Notes: generated by a model not told the origin, from the letters alone. Positions 36,807 to 52,673 are shown, counted from the stretch's first letter. The stretch is DNA of 64,000 bases from Chrysomallon squamiferum (GCA_012295275.1 CM022668.1:3162531-3226530), one strand, 5' to 3'. Numbers and translations: made by a program.

Positions 36807-37730
36807 GAAAAAGAAGAAGAAGAATGTGTAGAATAATTATTAACTTTTTGTTTACGAAAGATGTGAACGTCATATAATGAGAAAAAAAAAAAAAAAGTTA
36901 AAAGAGATCAGTCCGCAGTCCATCTAAAATTAGAGAACAACTTCTGTCATTCAATACGCAAGCAGTGACGTCATGTAAAATGTGAAAATGGTCGAATACT
37001 AATGTTTTGTAACATTGTTATTTTATTGTAATTCTTTGTTATCAGTGTTGACAGGTTACGTAGGACTATAAAAGTCCAGAGATATAAATAAATTATATTC
37101 CTAGAAATAAAGATATAAATTACAAATATTTTACAATTAGACAAAATCTGTAACACGTGTTATTGAGCTAGCAGAGCGTACATGAAGGATGTAATTGTTC
37201 TTGTTCTTTCTTTAAGTTCGTTAATTTTAGATAAGAAAATGTTTTTCTATTTTATTAGTGTCCGTACATTCTGCAAATTCTGGTGGAAAGGAAACATATA
37301 AAAAAATTTAGGATGGGTTTATTTCGATGAAAATAAAGTAAAATAAAATAAAATAAAATTAATTAATAAATAAAAATATAGTATAGTTCTTCAGAATCAT
37401 TCTGAACGTTTACTGAATTTTTAAGTTATACTGAATTAAAACTTGTATGTAAATATCATCCAGCATAATGTAAAACATTGATAACACAAAAGTGTTACTT
37501 GAAAATGTAAAGAAGACGTAATAATAACAAAATCATAAAAAAAAAATAAATAATGTCGCAAAAAAACATAACATAAATAAATAAGAAAATTTATAAATTA
37601 ATTTAAAATTTATTTCCTGATTTCAATAAAACAATATTTAAACAAAAAAGTGTTACTTCCAAGACAAAATGTTTCAGTCGTGACAGATTGTACACAAATA
37701 GAAGACAGTATTTTCAATAATCAACCATAA

Positions 37731-37840
<110 letters not shown>

Positions 37841-38290
37841 AATAAAATGTTTCTTTCCGATTTCAAATAATCAGTCTGAAAAGTGAACACACATACACAC
37901 TTACACACAAACACGCATAAAACTAGCGTGAGAGAGAGACAAAGCGAGAAGGAGACAGAGGGAGCAACTGAGAGAAAGAGAGACACACATCACGCAGACA
38001 GAAAGTAAACAGACACACACGCATGCACTTGGTCTCACATCACTACACGCACATACGTACAACACATACAGAGAGTAGCTACTGAACATGCAATTGCATA
38101 TACATTACAACAAATACATTTTCATACACATTACCATATACATTATAATCTACATTGTAAATACATTACAGTGCATAAATGCATATTCAAAAATAGACCG
38201 AAGTAAGAGAGAAGTGTTAGAATATCAATAATTGACTGAAACATTAATAAAATAAATTACTAAGGTTCTGTATATAATTATTTTAAAAAC

Positions 38291-38337
<47 letters not shown>

Positions 38338-38955
38338 AAATCAGTTTTGTATATTTACCTTACGATTTTAATCCTCCTGTCTAACAACTTTTTAATGAAT
38401 TTTTATAAGCAGCCCGAATTCAGGTAACTTGAGGATGCAAATCCAATATTGTTTACATTTTATTATGTTAATTCCATTCTTGCTTGAAACGAGAGAATAT
38501 AGTTTTCCACATCGATATTATTACTTTTTCAGATTTTACTTAAAAATAATAATAATAATAACTGTTTCAAATGTTAATAATCAAAATCGAGAGCGCGTTC
38601 CTGATCGTCCATTACAATTTCGTTTTCTCACGTATTTTCTTCCATGTGAAAGTTTTGTCGAGTTTTAGGAAACGCTTTACATCAAGTGGCTGAATAAAAA
38701 GCTAACTGAGTATTTCCGTTTGTTTGGTAGTTTATTTTTTAGCTTATTAACCTATTGCAGGCTTACATCTGTTAAATTAAAATCTGTCGATAATATAATG
38801 TATTAAGTTTTTGTTTTTAACAAGAAGGGATTAAACACAGACACTGATCCTGAGATGGATATGAAATTAGAACAAATTTGAGATCCATGTTTTACGTAAG
38901 ATTGAAACTTATGTTGGTTAGTCGCGAACTTTCAACGTGGGATACATAGATTTAA

Positions 38956-39161
38956 ATACCGGTACCGGACCAATTATCCGGCGTCCGGAAATCCGGAAAA
39001 AACTGAAAATTGGAAACAATTTTTCCGACGCTACTTTTGTTCGAGCACGCGGGTTATTTACGTATTTAGATTCTTTGGTACCAGAAAACCGGAAAATCCA
39101 GAAACCAGGAATGCCTGAGGCCCCAAGGAGTCCGGATAATGGGTCCGGTATCTGTATACGC
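38956..39161. mobile_element. MITE with CCGG-rich inverted ends (left arm copy)
   Basis: The left end reads GGTACCGGACCAATTATCCG and the right end, inverted, ACAGATACCGGACCCATTAT. Internally, CCAGAAAACCGGAAAATCCA and similar CCGGA words form further dyads. The 89-codon reading across it is fortuitous. Another full copy lies at 61996-62202. Partial copies lie at about 42822-42900 and 59695-59806. Confidence 0.8.
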
Positions 39162-39548
39162 CAAAAAGATCAGAGCGTAAATATGAAATTTGCTAAGACT
39201 GTCTAATAATTTGTTGTCCTTTTTTGTTTTCTAATTTACATTCTGGGGCCTAAAAAAAAAAAACAAAAAGTACAAAATTATACAACCTCTTCTGCTGTGA
39301 CTTTATATCAAATGTTTATTACATCGTCATCAACAGACTTGTCATGAAAAAAACGTTTATTAATAATAAAAGTTATTCTGTTTAAAGGGAATATATTTTC
39401 TATAATATGAGAGTATTGAGATTCATAGAAACAGTGTATTTTTTAAACAGGTTGTGAATGTCAGGTTTATATGATTGTGTCACATAATATAAATATAATA
39501 TAAAATTAATTTTTTATTTAAAGAAACTTAAACAAGTAAAAACAGCTG

Positions 39549-39620
<72 letters not shown>

Positions 39621-40089
39621 GTAATAGTAATAATAATAATAACAGTAATAGTAATAATAACAAAACCAACACCTAACGTTGCCATCTATTAACGCTTAAT
39701 GGTTAGAGTCCTTTTGGTAAGGGACATCGGTGAATTTATTTCCTTATTTCAGCTAAAATAATACATTATTTTAAAGTTCATGAGCTAAATTAGATAAACA
39801 AATAAATAAATAAATAAATAAAATAAAACCTTTTTTTCTAGAAACATAAACAGAATATCTGATGTCTATTTTATTGTGTGAGATATCTGTTGAATGAATA
39901 CCATGTGTCAATCTGTAAATGTCATCTATGAAACTTTGATAAACGTTTCGCTTCAAAGACAACAGATTTCAGTCAGCACAGATTGTACACAGATAGGAGA
40001 TAACATTTCCAATAATCAACCACAAAGCAGAATATTTTAAAATGTAGACATGTTTTAATGTACATGGCCTTGAGATAGAGACATACACA

Positions 40090-40191
<102 letters not shown>

Positions 40192-40429
40192 GACAGATGG
40201 AAGAGTCAAACAGAGGATATAGAGCAACTGAGAGAAAGTAAACAGACACATACGCATGCACTTGGTCTCACATCACTACACGCACATACGTACACACGCA
40301 CATAGCTAGTGAACAAGCAATTCACCACACTACAACACATACAATTTCTTATACATTACAAAAACACATTACAATGTCCATTACAACCCGTACAGTTTCA
40401 TATACAACAGATGCTTTCATATACACATT

Positions 40430-41700
40430 ACAACACATACATTCTTATACACATTACAACACATACATTCTTATACACATTACAACACATACATTCTTAT
40501 ACACATTACAACACATACATTCTTATACACATTACAACACATACATTCTTATACACATTACAACATATACATTCTTATACACATTACAACACATACATTC
40601 TTATACACATTACAACACATACATTCTTATACACATTACAACACACATATGCTGATAAAAAATTAGAACACAAACCTTCCTGTAAAAAGTATAGCACATA
40701 CATTACAACCGTATATACATTACAACACATACATTACAACCGTATACATTTACAACACATACATTATAACATATACATTCTTATACACATTACAACACAT
40801 ACATTCTTATATTACACATTACAACCGACACATTTATATATACGTTACAACTCACATATACAAATATACGTTACAACACATACATTCTACCTTCTTGCTG
40901 ATAAAAAATTAGAACACAAACCTTCTTGTAAAAAGTATAGCACATACATTACAACCGTATATACATTACAACACATACATTACAACCGTATATACATTAC
41001 AACACATACATTATAACCGTATATACATTACAACACATACATTACAACCGACACATTCATATATACATTACAACACATACATTACAACCGACACATTTAT
41101 ATATACGTTACAACTCGTACATTACAACTGATACATTTATATATACGTTACAACACATACATTCTAATACACATTACAACACACATATGCTGATAAAAAA
41201 TTAGAACACAAACCTTCCTGTAAAAAGTATAGCACATACATTACAACCGTATATACATTACAACACATACATTACAACCGTATATACATTTCAACACATA
41301 CATTACAACACATATACATTACAACACATACATTACAACTGATACATTTATATATACGTTACAACACATACATTACAACCGACACATTTATATATACGTT
41401 ACAACACGTACATTACAACTGATACATTTATATATACATTACAACACGTACATTACAACCGAGACATTTATATATACATTACAACACATACATTCATATA
41501 GGACATTACAACACATACATTACAACTGATACATTCATATCTGCATTACAACACATACATTACAACCGAGACATTCCTATATAAATTACAACACATACAT
41601 TTTTATACACATCACATACATTATAATATACATTACAGCACATACATTATAAAATACATTACAATACATACGTTGTTAAATACATTACAAGACATATATA
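40430..41700 (+). repeat. 26-bp minisatellite (ACATTCTTATACACATTACA + ACACAT)
   Basis: Nine or so near-perfect 26-bp units at 40430-40650 are followed by degenerate derivatives based on ACATTACAACCGTATATACA and a repeated island containing AAAAAATTAGAACACAAACC (three copies, near 40658, 40904 and 41199). The 235-codon reading THYNTYILIHITTHTFLY is a by-product of the 26-bp period. Confidence 0.9.
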
Positions 41701-41754
41701 AATTCATACACACGTAAAGCTACATACAAATAAACATACTGAGATTTGTCCTAG

Positions 41755-41826
41755 AGATCAAAAAAGAGATATAGACGGTTCAGTGAACTGGGACACTGTG
41801 AGAACGATACTTGCTTGATACGTGTC

Positions 41827-41866
<40 letters not shown>

Positions 41867-42180
41867 AACAGCTTTGAACGAAATAAAAAAAAAGTCGCAC
41901 GTGAAACTTTGAAAACAAAGAATAAATAAATAAAATACAAAATAAAATAAAATCCATTCTGTGGAAAATTTGTTTTCAACTAATGTCAGTAACAGATATA
42001 TCAGAAACGATAATAATGATGACGACAGTAATAACTAATGCAAATAGGGATATCAATAACAAAATAATTTAAAAAAATAATAATTAATTAAAAACTGTGA
42101 AGATATTCCTCATCAGCGGCCTGTGAAGAAATAAGAAAACAAGGAAAACAAAAATGAAAGCGACATCTACCGAGACTACG
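41755..42180 (+). pseudogene. Two partial FReD exon relics
   Basis: Near 41772-41828 is the C-terminal part of the Cys exon (a decayed ELGxxENDTWL end followed by the intron start TACGTGTCATTT). Near 42113-42180 is the N-terminal part ([11 protein letters not shown] then stops). Their order along the strand is reversed relative to a normal exon, so they come from two copies. Right-arm counterparts lie near 60860-60890 and 60513-60600. Confidence 0.65.
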
Positions 42181-42454
42181 CTAGAGATAAAAAATGACAC
42201 GTTGACTTTCATCCATCTGTGTTTTTCTCTGTTTGTTTAATCAAGTAACATATGAATCAAGATATAAAGTTTATTATTGATCTGCACAGAAATCTACGTC
42301 AATATCTTAACAGATTATAACTAAGAGATAAAAGGCTGACGTGGAACTTTGGAAACAACGCAAAAAGTAAACTTTATTATACACTGTACGTAGTATTTTT
42401 TCTCTGTACACGTTGGCAAAGAAAAAAAGAGAGAGAGAAAAAGAGAGAGAAGAA

Positions 42455-42465
42455 ACATATATAAG
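42455..42465 (+). promoter_or_regulatory. TATA-like promoter before FReD leader exon
   Basis: CATATATAAGTCTCATATTG lies about 70 bp before the ATG at 42533. The same sequence is kept in the inverted paralog (minus strand near 60275), while the leader relic at 30204-30307 has lost it. Conservation next to an intact leader supports a core promoter, but there is no experimental evidence. Confidence 0.5.
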
Positions 42466-42532
42466 TCTCATATTGTTCGGTGTTCACATAGTTCGACAAA
42501 CTGCTGACTACAAGAAAGAGAAAAGACTGAAA

Positions 42533-42636
42533 ATGAAATCTTTTCTATTTGTTTGTGTGCTGGTTCTAACATGTCTGACTGTTGCAGAGTCACACGGTAT
42601 AAGGTGGGGGTGGGGATATGACGACTGGCCTGGAAG
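42533..42636 (+). CDS. FReD gene leader exon (signal peptide)
   Basis: ATG opens a classical signal peptide (MKSFLFVCVLVLTCLTVAES), then HG and the aromatic motif WGWGYDDWPG. The exon ends AG before the donor GTAAGC. The 104-nt length is identical to the copies at 60100-60203 and 30204-30307. Cleavage is likely after the Ala/Glu-Ser region, so the product would be secreted. Confidence 0.8.
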
Positions 42637-43280
42637 GTAAGCTATTTATTTTATGTTTATTTTGTACAGATTTTCTTACTTTGATATCGTGACTGTTGTT
42701 AGATTTGCTATTACTCCTACTACCACTACTACTAATAATACCATTATTATTCCTAGTACCGTTACTATTTACTACATCTGCTACTAATACTACTATTAAT
42801 ACTTTCATTAATGCTAATACAGGTACCGGGCCAATTATCCGGACTCCTTGAGGCCTGAGTCATTCCGAAATTCTGGATTTTCTGGTACCAAGACATCTAA
42901 ACACGTAAACAATTAGAAATAAACATTTTAAAATTAAAACCGTAAAGAAAATTCACGATACACAAGTGAGGCAGCTCGACGCGTAAACAATGCGGCGAGT
43001 GAAAGAACGCCACATGGCTTGTAAGAGTAGATCCGGTCTGGTGATGACAACACGAAAATAGTTTACTGGAAAAAACTTCCAGTTTTCTCTTCTTTCCGGA
43101 TTTCACCTAACAGAATATATTTAGACAATTTCTTCAGCGTCATCAATGGTACACGTTGAAAGCTACTTGCTATCAAACAGGTTTGTCTGGAAGACTTGAG
43201 ACGCTTTCATTCCTGGATTAGCAATACCTGACTCGTGTAACATAAACTATTCTTACGTTAAAGACTTTTTTATCTTTCAG

Positions 43281-43345
43281 AACTCAACACATGCGAATGA
43301 CAATTGCAGTTTTGAAAGAAGGTTTAGATCAGTGCAGAGCAGAAC
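43281..43345 (+). CDS. FReD gene exon 2 (plus-strand copy)
   Basis: The acceptor is TTATCTTTCAG and the donor GTAAGT. The 65 nt join the leader in phase (AG|A) and encode RTQHMRMTIAVLKEGLDQCR followed by AE. This is a short amphipathic stretch with one Cys, perhaps used for chain pairing (inference). The paralog at about 59554 keeps only the last bases of this exon. Confidence 0.65.
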
Positions 43346-43849
43346 GTAAGTCAAAATTGTAAAACGTAAGGTCGAAAACGACTGCAACAATTGAATTCAA
43401 AACAACTAAATAAAGACCTGTTCCTTAACATTTTACTAAAAAAAAAAAAAATAAAAACAATTTTAAATTTTAAAAATAATAAAAATAATATAAAATCAAA
43501 TGAAAACATATAGTTTCCAGGGTCTCTCTATAAGTTTTGTCTACCACCCTATTCCAAAAAAAAAAATAAATAAATAAAAAAAATAAAAAATAAAAAATAA
43601 AAAAATAAAAATAAAAAATAATAATATATATGTAATTTAATCTTTATTGATATCTCTATCGACCGATCATCTTGTACTTGTGTCAAATAATCTGTTTGAA
43701 ATGTTATCAACACTAATGATAATAACCACCATAGTAACGATGATATAGTAATAATAATTAATATTAAATACTTCGAAAAAAATTAATAATAACAAAAATA
43801 AATGATTTATTAATTAAAAACTATGAAGACAAAACACAAGAAGAAAAAC

Positions 43850-43989
43850 CTGGTCGACCAGCGGACTGTGAAGAGATAAGAAAACAAGATAAAAGTGAGA
43901 GCGGAATCTACCGAGTCTATCCTACAGATCAGAAAGGACACATCGACGTTTACTGTGAACTAGGAGCCAGTGAGAACGATACTTGGATG
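43850..43989 (+). CDS. FReD gene exon 3 (plus-strand copy), partial locus
   Basis: It encodes [20 protein letters not shown] through HIDVYCELGASENDTWM, the first part of a fibrinogen-like domain with its first conserved Cys pair. The start border is unclear: no pyrimidine tract precedes it, and an AG at about 43846-43847 would keep the frame. The donor GTTCGT is weaker than the GTACGT of other copies. Downstream exons are lost in or beyond the 200-N gap. Confidence 0.7.
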
Positions 43990-44039
43990 GTTCGTTTCAT
44001 TTTCAAAACAATACTTGTTAAAAATAAACCACCTTTATT

Positions 44040-44239
44040 NNNNNNNNNNNNNNNNNNNNNNNNNNNNNNNNNNNNNNNNNNNNNNNNNNNNNNNNNNNNN
44101 NNNNNNNNNNNNNNNNNNNNNNNNNNNNNNNNNNNNNNNNNNNNNNNNNNNNNNNNNNNNNNNNNNNNNNNNNNNNNNNNNNNNNNNNNNNNNNNNNNNN
44201 NNNNNNNNNNNNNNNNNNNNNNNNNNNNNNNNNNNNNNN
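44040..44239. other. Assembly gap of 200 N
   Basis: Exactly 200 undetermined bases separate a plus-strand FReD copy from minus-strand FReD exons. The round size suggests a placeholder gap of unknown true length. Confidence 0.99.
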
Positions 44240-44533
44240 TAAGAAATGAGGAAGGGTAGATGAAAAAGGGGAAAAAAGAAAGAATAAAAATAAATTTAGA
44301 AACATAGAAATACTAGATAACAATTTCCTTTACTATCGTAAAAATAGCAACACAAAGCACAACAACAACAAACAAACAAAACAAAAACAGAAACAGACAT
44401 ATTAACAGATGTGGACAAAGAACATTTAAAAGAGATATTTCCGCTAGAAACGAAGAAAGAAAAACACACCCGCACATATAAAAAACTCAAACACACACAC
44501 ACACACACAAACGCACACAAACACACACAGACT

Positions 44534-44576
<43 letters not shown>

Positions 44577-44757
44577 ATTCCATTTGAAATAAAATGTCAC
44601 AACAAAACAAAAACAAGACAAACAAGCACACAAACATGTGAAACAGTTTTCTGTAGGCATAACTGATGATGACATAAATTATAATTAAATATTACCTAAG
44701 CAAAATTCGATCTTCGGATACACAAATCTAACCATATTAATTAATAATAAATACTAC

Positions 44758-45872
44758 CTAACCAAAATTCGTTCTTCAGAGATCCAAATCCAACCATATA
44801 TTCCTGCCATGTTCTGTAGAAATCTTCGCTACCATCAGTACGACGCTGAAATACCTGAAAACACATTAATTTAGTATGTATGTCTGTGTGTGAGTGTGTG
44901 TCTGTATAAATATTTGTGTACGTATCGTGCATTTAATGCGTCCATAGATACATATGTCTATGTATGTCTGTGTGTACATGTGTTTGTATCTATGTATGTA
45001 TACATCTACATTCGTATACATGTAAATATGCTCACCTATATGTCTGTATAGGTAGTAAGTCAAATGAAAGAGACAGAGACAGACAGAACACATAACACAG
45101 AAACACTTAAAGAGGCTGAGATAGCTAGACAGAGAGACAGACACTAACAAAGACAAAAACAGACAGACACTAACAAAGACAAACAGATAGACAGATACTA
45201 ACAGAAATACAAACAGACAGACAGACACAAACAAAGACAAACAGATAGACAGATACTAACAGAAAAACAAACAGATCGACATGAATGAATATATGGGAAG
45301 AAAAAGAGACGGAAAAGACTTATAAATGAAGAACTGCAGCAGCAATAACAACAACGACTGAGACGTTTACTATGATATAATTAAGTGAGAAAATGTGTTT
45401 ATTTTTAGTAAGTATATTATGAAAATGACACGTACCAACCAAGTATCGTTCTGACTGTCTTCTAGTTCACAGAAAACGTCAATATGTCCTCTTTGGTCTC
45501 TAGGATAGATTTGGTAGATTCCGCTCTCAGTTTTGCCTTGTTTTCTTATCTCTTCACAGTCCGCTGGTTCCGCAACATCTACAGCTAAAAGTCAACATGG
45601 TTAAAACTACTACATATGTAAGAACCGGAACAGTATTCACCTGTCCCTCTGTGTCCATGTGGCTGTGTGTATATATGTTTCTTTATATCTAAGTATATCC
45701 ATGTATGTATACGTGAATGTATGTGTGAATGTATGGATGTGTGTGTGTATTTGTATACGTGTTAGATAGATACAGATACAGCCACACAAACACGTGTATG
45801 TTTTTATGTGTTGGAAAGTTACGTACCTGCAGACACACACAACAAACAAATAAGGAGAACGTAAAATAGCAT
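44758..45872 (-). CDS. FReD gene, first three exons (minus strand), 5' partial gene
   Basis: Exon 1, 45872-45827, is a signal peptide ([15 protein letters not shown]). Exon 2, 45584-45436, holds [20 protein letters not shown] through [15 protein letters not shown]. Exon 3, 44854-44758, holds [20 protein letters not shown] through NEFWLG. Borders are GT-AG (GTACGT, GTACGT, GTAGTA) and phases agree, giving an open 97-codon reading. This is the N-terminal half of a secreted fibrinogen-like lectin. The next expected exon (NENIHRL type) is not found downstream. The only downstream C-terminal exon on this strand is 34549-34814, beyond the gap and the inverted arm. Exon 3's 3' end is partly duplicated in tandem at about 44695-44745. 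Confidence 0.82.
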
Positions 45873-45998
45873 TTCGTCTACAACAAAAACCTTTGTTTCA
45901 ATCTTTGCGCAAACTATCTATATCCACATAGAAGAACACAGATGACTTTAACAACTTCGAAGTATGAATATATGTTTATATATATATATATATGTATA

Positions 45999-46031
<33 letters not shown>

Positions 46032-46343
46032 CATACATACATATATATACATATATTTACTTCCATATACACACACTTCGAAAGTTGGAAAAGCCATCTG
46101 TGTTCTATAGTTACTGCGGTATGAGTCACAGAATGACAGTTATTCCATTTAGTTGTAGTAATACCAAAATAGCAACAACCATTTTATACTAACACAGATC
46201 TCTACACAAACGCAACGATTAAAAAATGGATAAAAACTCAGGATGGTCATTTCTGGAGAAACACGCACTTGCTGAAAAATTTCTAGAAATCGTCTGTTTA
46301 ATCGACACACATATATCTATCTATATCTATAAATGTATATATA
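45873..46343. other. Upstream of FReD gene: imperfect hairpin element
   Basis: Around 45930-46112, the arms AGAACACAGATGACTTTAAC/AACTTCGAAGTA and, inverted, AGAACACAGATGGCTTTTCC/AACTTTCGAAGTG flank an AT-rich loop. A related pair lies at about 49911-50030, and one half lies near 48600-48700. It could be a small MITE or a structured spacer. No coding is seen. Confidence 0.55.
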
Positions 46344-47459
46344 TACTCTTACAAAAAAGAAACGCAATATGGTTCATTTCTTAGATAACTATTTTAAACC
46401 GACACATATCAATGTACGAACTATGATTATAATGACATTTGGTGATTCAAACGTATAGCTTTTGTTACAGTCACCAAAAAGCAGATAACACAAGAAAAAG
46501 GCTATGATCCTGTTTATCAGCCAAAACGTCCCCGCATGCAAACCACGTTACCGGTGCATGTGCACGTGCGGCACAAGAGACTTGAATACGAGGGTTATAA
46601 AAATGCAAGGTTTTCGAAAATTTGTGTTCGTTATTTTTGTTCTGACCCAAAATCAAACGACTGAGTGAACCGCAACGAAACAACGCCCTCGGCCGTTTAC
46701 AAGCTGTTTTTCTCGGCCGTAGCCCGTGTTCCATGTATCCCGAAGCACCATCTTGAGATTGTGGTGTCGGTTCCAGCAACACCAAACCACACGTGACCGT
46801 CCCAGATCAGGTAGACCACGTGTAACCACCAGGGCCTAGGACCGCTACATACGGGTACTTCATCTTCGGGAAAGAACCACCAAGGCAATCTCTACCAGGT
46901 CTGCGTAGAATATCGGCTCAGACAGTGCGCAATCGTTTACGCGAGTCAGGTATTCGAGCCAGACGGCCTGTATGAAGATTGGTTTTGACGCAACAACATC
47001 GTCGACTACGACGTCAGTGGTGTCAAGTGCACAGAGTCTGGCATCAATTACGATGGAAATCTGTCTGGTTTAGTGACGAGACTCGATTTCTGCTTCGTCG
47101 AACTGATGGAAGATGTCGAGTTTACAGACGTCCTGGTGAACATTTTGCTGCAAACTGCATAGAGGAAGCGGACAGAGTTGGCGGTGGTAGTGTGATGGTG
47201 TGGGCAACAACCTCATACACTGGCAGGACCAACCTGGTTCACATCCCAGGCAACTTAACGGCACAGAGATATCGAGATGAAATTTTATGTTATACTGTTA
47301 TAACCCTGAACTTTAACCTTTTCAATGTAATGCATCAGTATTAATGAATTGCGAAAGTGTGTGTAAAATGTGAACATTCTGCTGCTTTCTGTTCATCCAT
47401 TAGACAGATATTCCCAATGTCAATAAAATCTACTTTTCCGTTTCTTTTTTGGGAGAGTA
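46344..47459 (+). mobile_element. Tc1/mariner-type element, truncated transposase
   Basis: The left terminus TACTCTTACAAAAAAGAAAC and the inverted right terminus TACTCTCCCAAAAAAGAAAC match except for two bases and are bounded by TA. Internally, a plus-strand Tc1-like transposase is recognisable: RRISAQTVRNRLRESGIRAR (N-terminal part, frame-broken) and, from 46979, VWFSDETRFLLRR, GGGSVMVWATTSYTGRTNLV and LTAQRYRDEIL. FSDE and the GGGSVMVW region are family hallmarks. The reading then runs into unrelated residues and stops at 47344, so the C-terminal part with the last catalytic acidic residue is missing. Confidence 0.88.
46979..47344 (+). pseudogene. Tc1-like transposase fragment
   Basis: 121 codons remain open: the middle of a DDE transposase including the first catalytic Asp (SDETRF) and the region before the second (GGGSVMVWA). 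The HTH N-terminus lies upstream (46640-46975) in broken frames. The C-terminus is deleted after YRDEIL. It cannot encode an active enzyme. Confidence 0.85.
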
Positions 47460-47846
47460 TATATATAGCTACCTAACACTAACATCTAATGGACATTTAT
47501 CTATATCTATACATAAAAACATACATATAGATATAAAGTGCCCACAAGTGTCGTAACAGCCACAAATGTTTACTAATTTGTGCTTTAAAATTTAAAATTA
47601 TATATTCAAGTATTTATTCATGAAAAATAACTATATACAATAATCCAAAGTAAGTAGAAAGAAAAAACAACTATTTTAAATTGTGGAATCTTTATAACAA
47701 ACATATGCCGAAAATATGCCATTTATTACTGAGATATAGCGCCATTATTCTGTTCATTGTCTGTTAGTGGATATAACACTCCTTTTTTCTCATTATACAT
47801 GTATGAATACGTTATTGATACAGAGCAGCTGTATCCTAGAGAGTGA

Positions 47847-47906
<60 letters not shown>

Positions 47907-48184
47907 ATTTCATTATTTAAAGAATGTTTGCGAATGGGACAGCTTATTGCTGAAGACGCACGACAGTCTTGTTAATACTGCGTTCTGCTAACAGTTGTCA
48001 TACAAAGAACAGTCACTGCTTCTTCATTGCAATTAATATTGTTAAGTAATGTTGTTAATGTATATATACGATACTATGATATATATATATATATATATAG
48101 CATATAGCACGGTCCTTTGATGTAGCATTTATTAATCACTGGTTGAACACATGACATAACTAAATGAGATAAAGAGAAACATGC
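47460..48184. other. AT-rich spacer with ATT tract
   Basis: A pure ATT tract lies at 47847-47902 and an AT run at 48079-48100. Nothing coding was seen. Confidence 0.55.
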
Positions 48185-48470
48185 TTTATTTAACGACACA
48201 CACAATACATTGTATTTATGGTTATATGACGTCAGACTTGTGTTTAATGCTCATTATGATAGAAAGGAAACCCGCTACCGCCACATAGCCTACTCTTTAC
48301 GATTAGCAGCAAGGGATATTTTATACCCACCATCCTGCAGACAGGACAGGATATTCTGTGGCCTTTATTACCTCAACTGTGGTGCCTGGCTGGAACGAGA
48401 AATAGCTGAATGGGTGCACAAGGAGAGATCGATCTGACGACTCACCGCACCATGAGTGGATATTTCCTCA
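48185..48470 (-). mobile_element. tRNA-type SINE of mollusc appearance
   Basis: On the minus strand a box-B-like GATCGATCT near the head is followed by a conserved body (GCTATTTCTCGTTCCAGCCA, GATGGTGGGTATAAAATATC, GCTGCTAATCGTAAAGAGTA) and ends TGTGTCGTTAAATAAAG. I recognise this body as a repeat common in mollusc genomes, in which the 3' end usually reads GTCGTTAAATAAA. The family name is not assigned. Changes at the promoter box suggest it is an old copy. Confidence 0.75.
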
Positions 48471-51950
<3,480 letters not shown>

Positions 51951-51954
51951 ATAT

Positions 51955-52673
51955 AGAGGTACCTTGACTTAATTCGTACTGTGACCGAGCTCGTAACTCA
52001 ATTTGCTCGTATATCAAATTACTTTAGACCAACTGAAATGAATTGAAATACCATGAATCCGTTCCAGCCCCCCAAAACCACCTCATTTTTTGTAACGTGT
52101 TTTTAAATAACAAATATCCAGTTATAAATGACAAATGTTGTATAAAAAAACAAAATAAAAGAGAATGTAAAGAAATAAATATGTTTTGTAAAATGTTTTT
52201 GTCTTAACGGCTTTGGCTGAACTTACATCGTTTATAGACTCCTTCTGCTTCAGTGTGGTACTACGCTCGTACTGTCTAGCCGAATCGACTACATGCACAC
52301 CTCGCTCATGTTTTTCTATTATTTCATCCTTTAATTCAATGGACATCATCCGCTCCTTCTTCTCAGCACTGTCCTTTGCAGTCACTTTCTTACGATCCAT
52401 GTCAGAAATTTGGCAAAATACTGCACAAAACGTGAACACAACACAGCAGAACAGAGATGCTTCCGTGGCGAGGTAACCACGTGAAGGAAACCTGTGAGAC
52501 GTCGGATGTTTTCCGAATGCTATGTTGTTTTTTTCGCCAACTAGTGGCGGCGTTGCTGAAGCTGCTCGTAACTCGGATTTTGGCTTGCAACTCAAAGCAA
52601 AAACTCGATCAAGCGAATGCTCGTAACTCGAAACACTCGTACGTTGGGGCACTCGTAAAGCAAAGCACCACTG
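51955..52673 (-). mobile_element. Tigger/pogo-like element with partial transposase N-terminus
   Basis: The ends are AGAGGTACCTTGACTTAATT and, at the right, GCAAAGCACCACTGT; inverted, the right end gives ACAGTGGTGCTTTGC, fitting the TIR of the copy at 15303-15861. Many 'CTCGTAACTC' words lie near both ends. From ATG 52400 on the minus strand a short open frame reads MDRKKVTAKDSAEKKERMMS then IELKDEIIEKHERGVHVVDS, an HTH (psq/CENP-B-like) N-terminus typical of pogo/Tigger transposases, ending soon after AKAVKTKT. The catalytic domain is absent. Confidence 0.8.

Noticed and set aside
38937-39206. 89-codon reading conserved in both arms (also 61948-62217)
   Set aside because: It coincides with a palindromic MITE. 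Conservation comes from the recent arm duplication, and the peptide is low in information.
40309-41016. 235-codon reading THYNTYILIH repeats
   Set aside because: A 26-bp repeat without stops gives a 78-bp coding period by chance. No start context or splice support.
48210-48437. 75-codon plus-strand reading (YDVRLVFNAHYDRKETRYRH)
   Set aside because: Antisense translation of the SINE.
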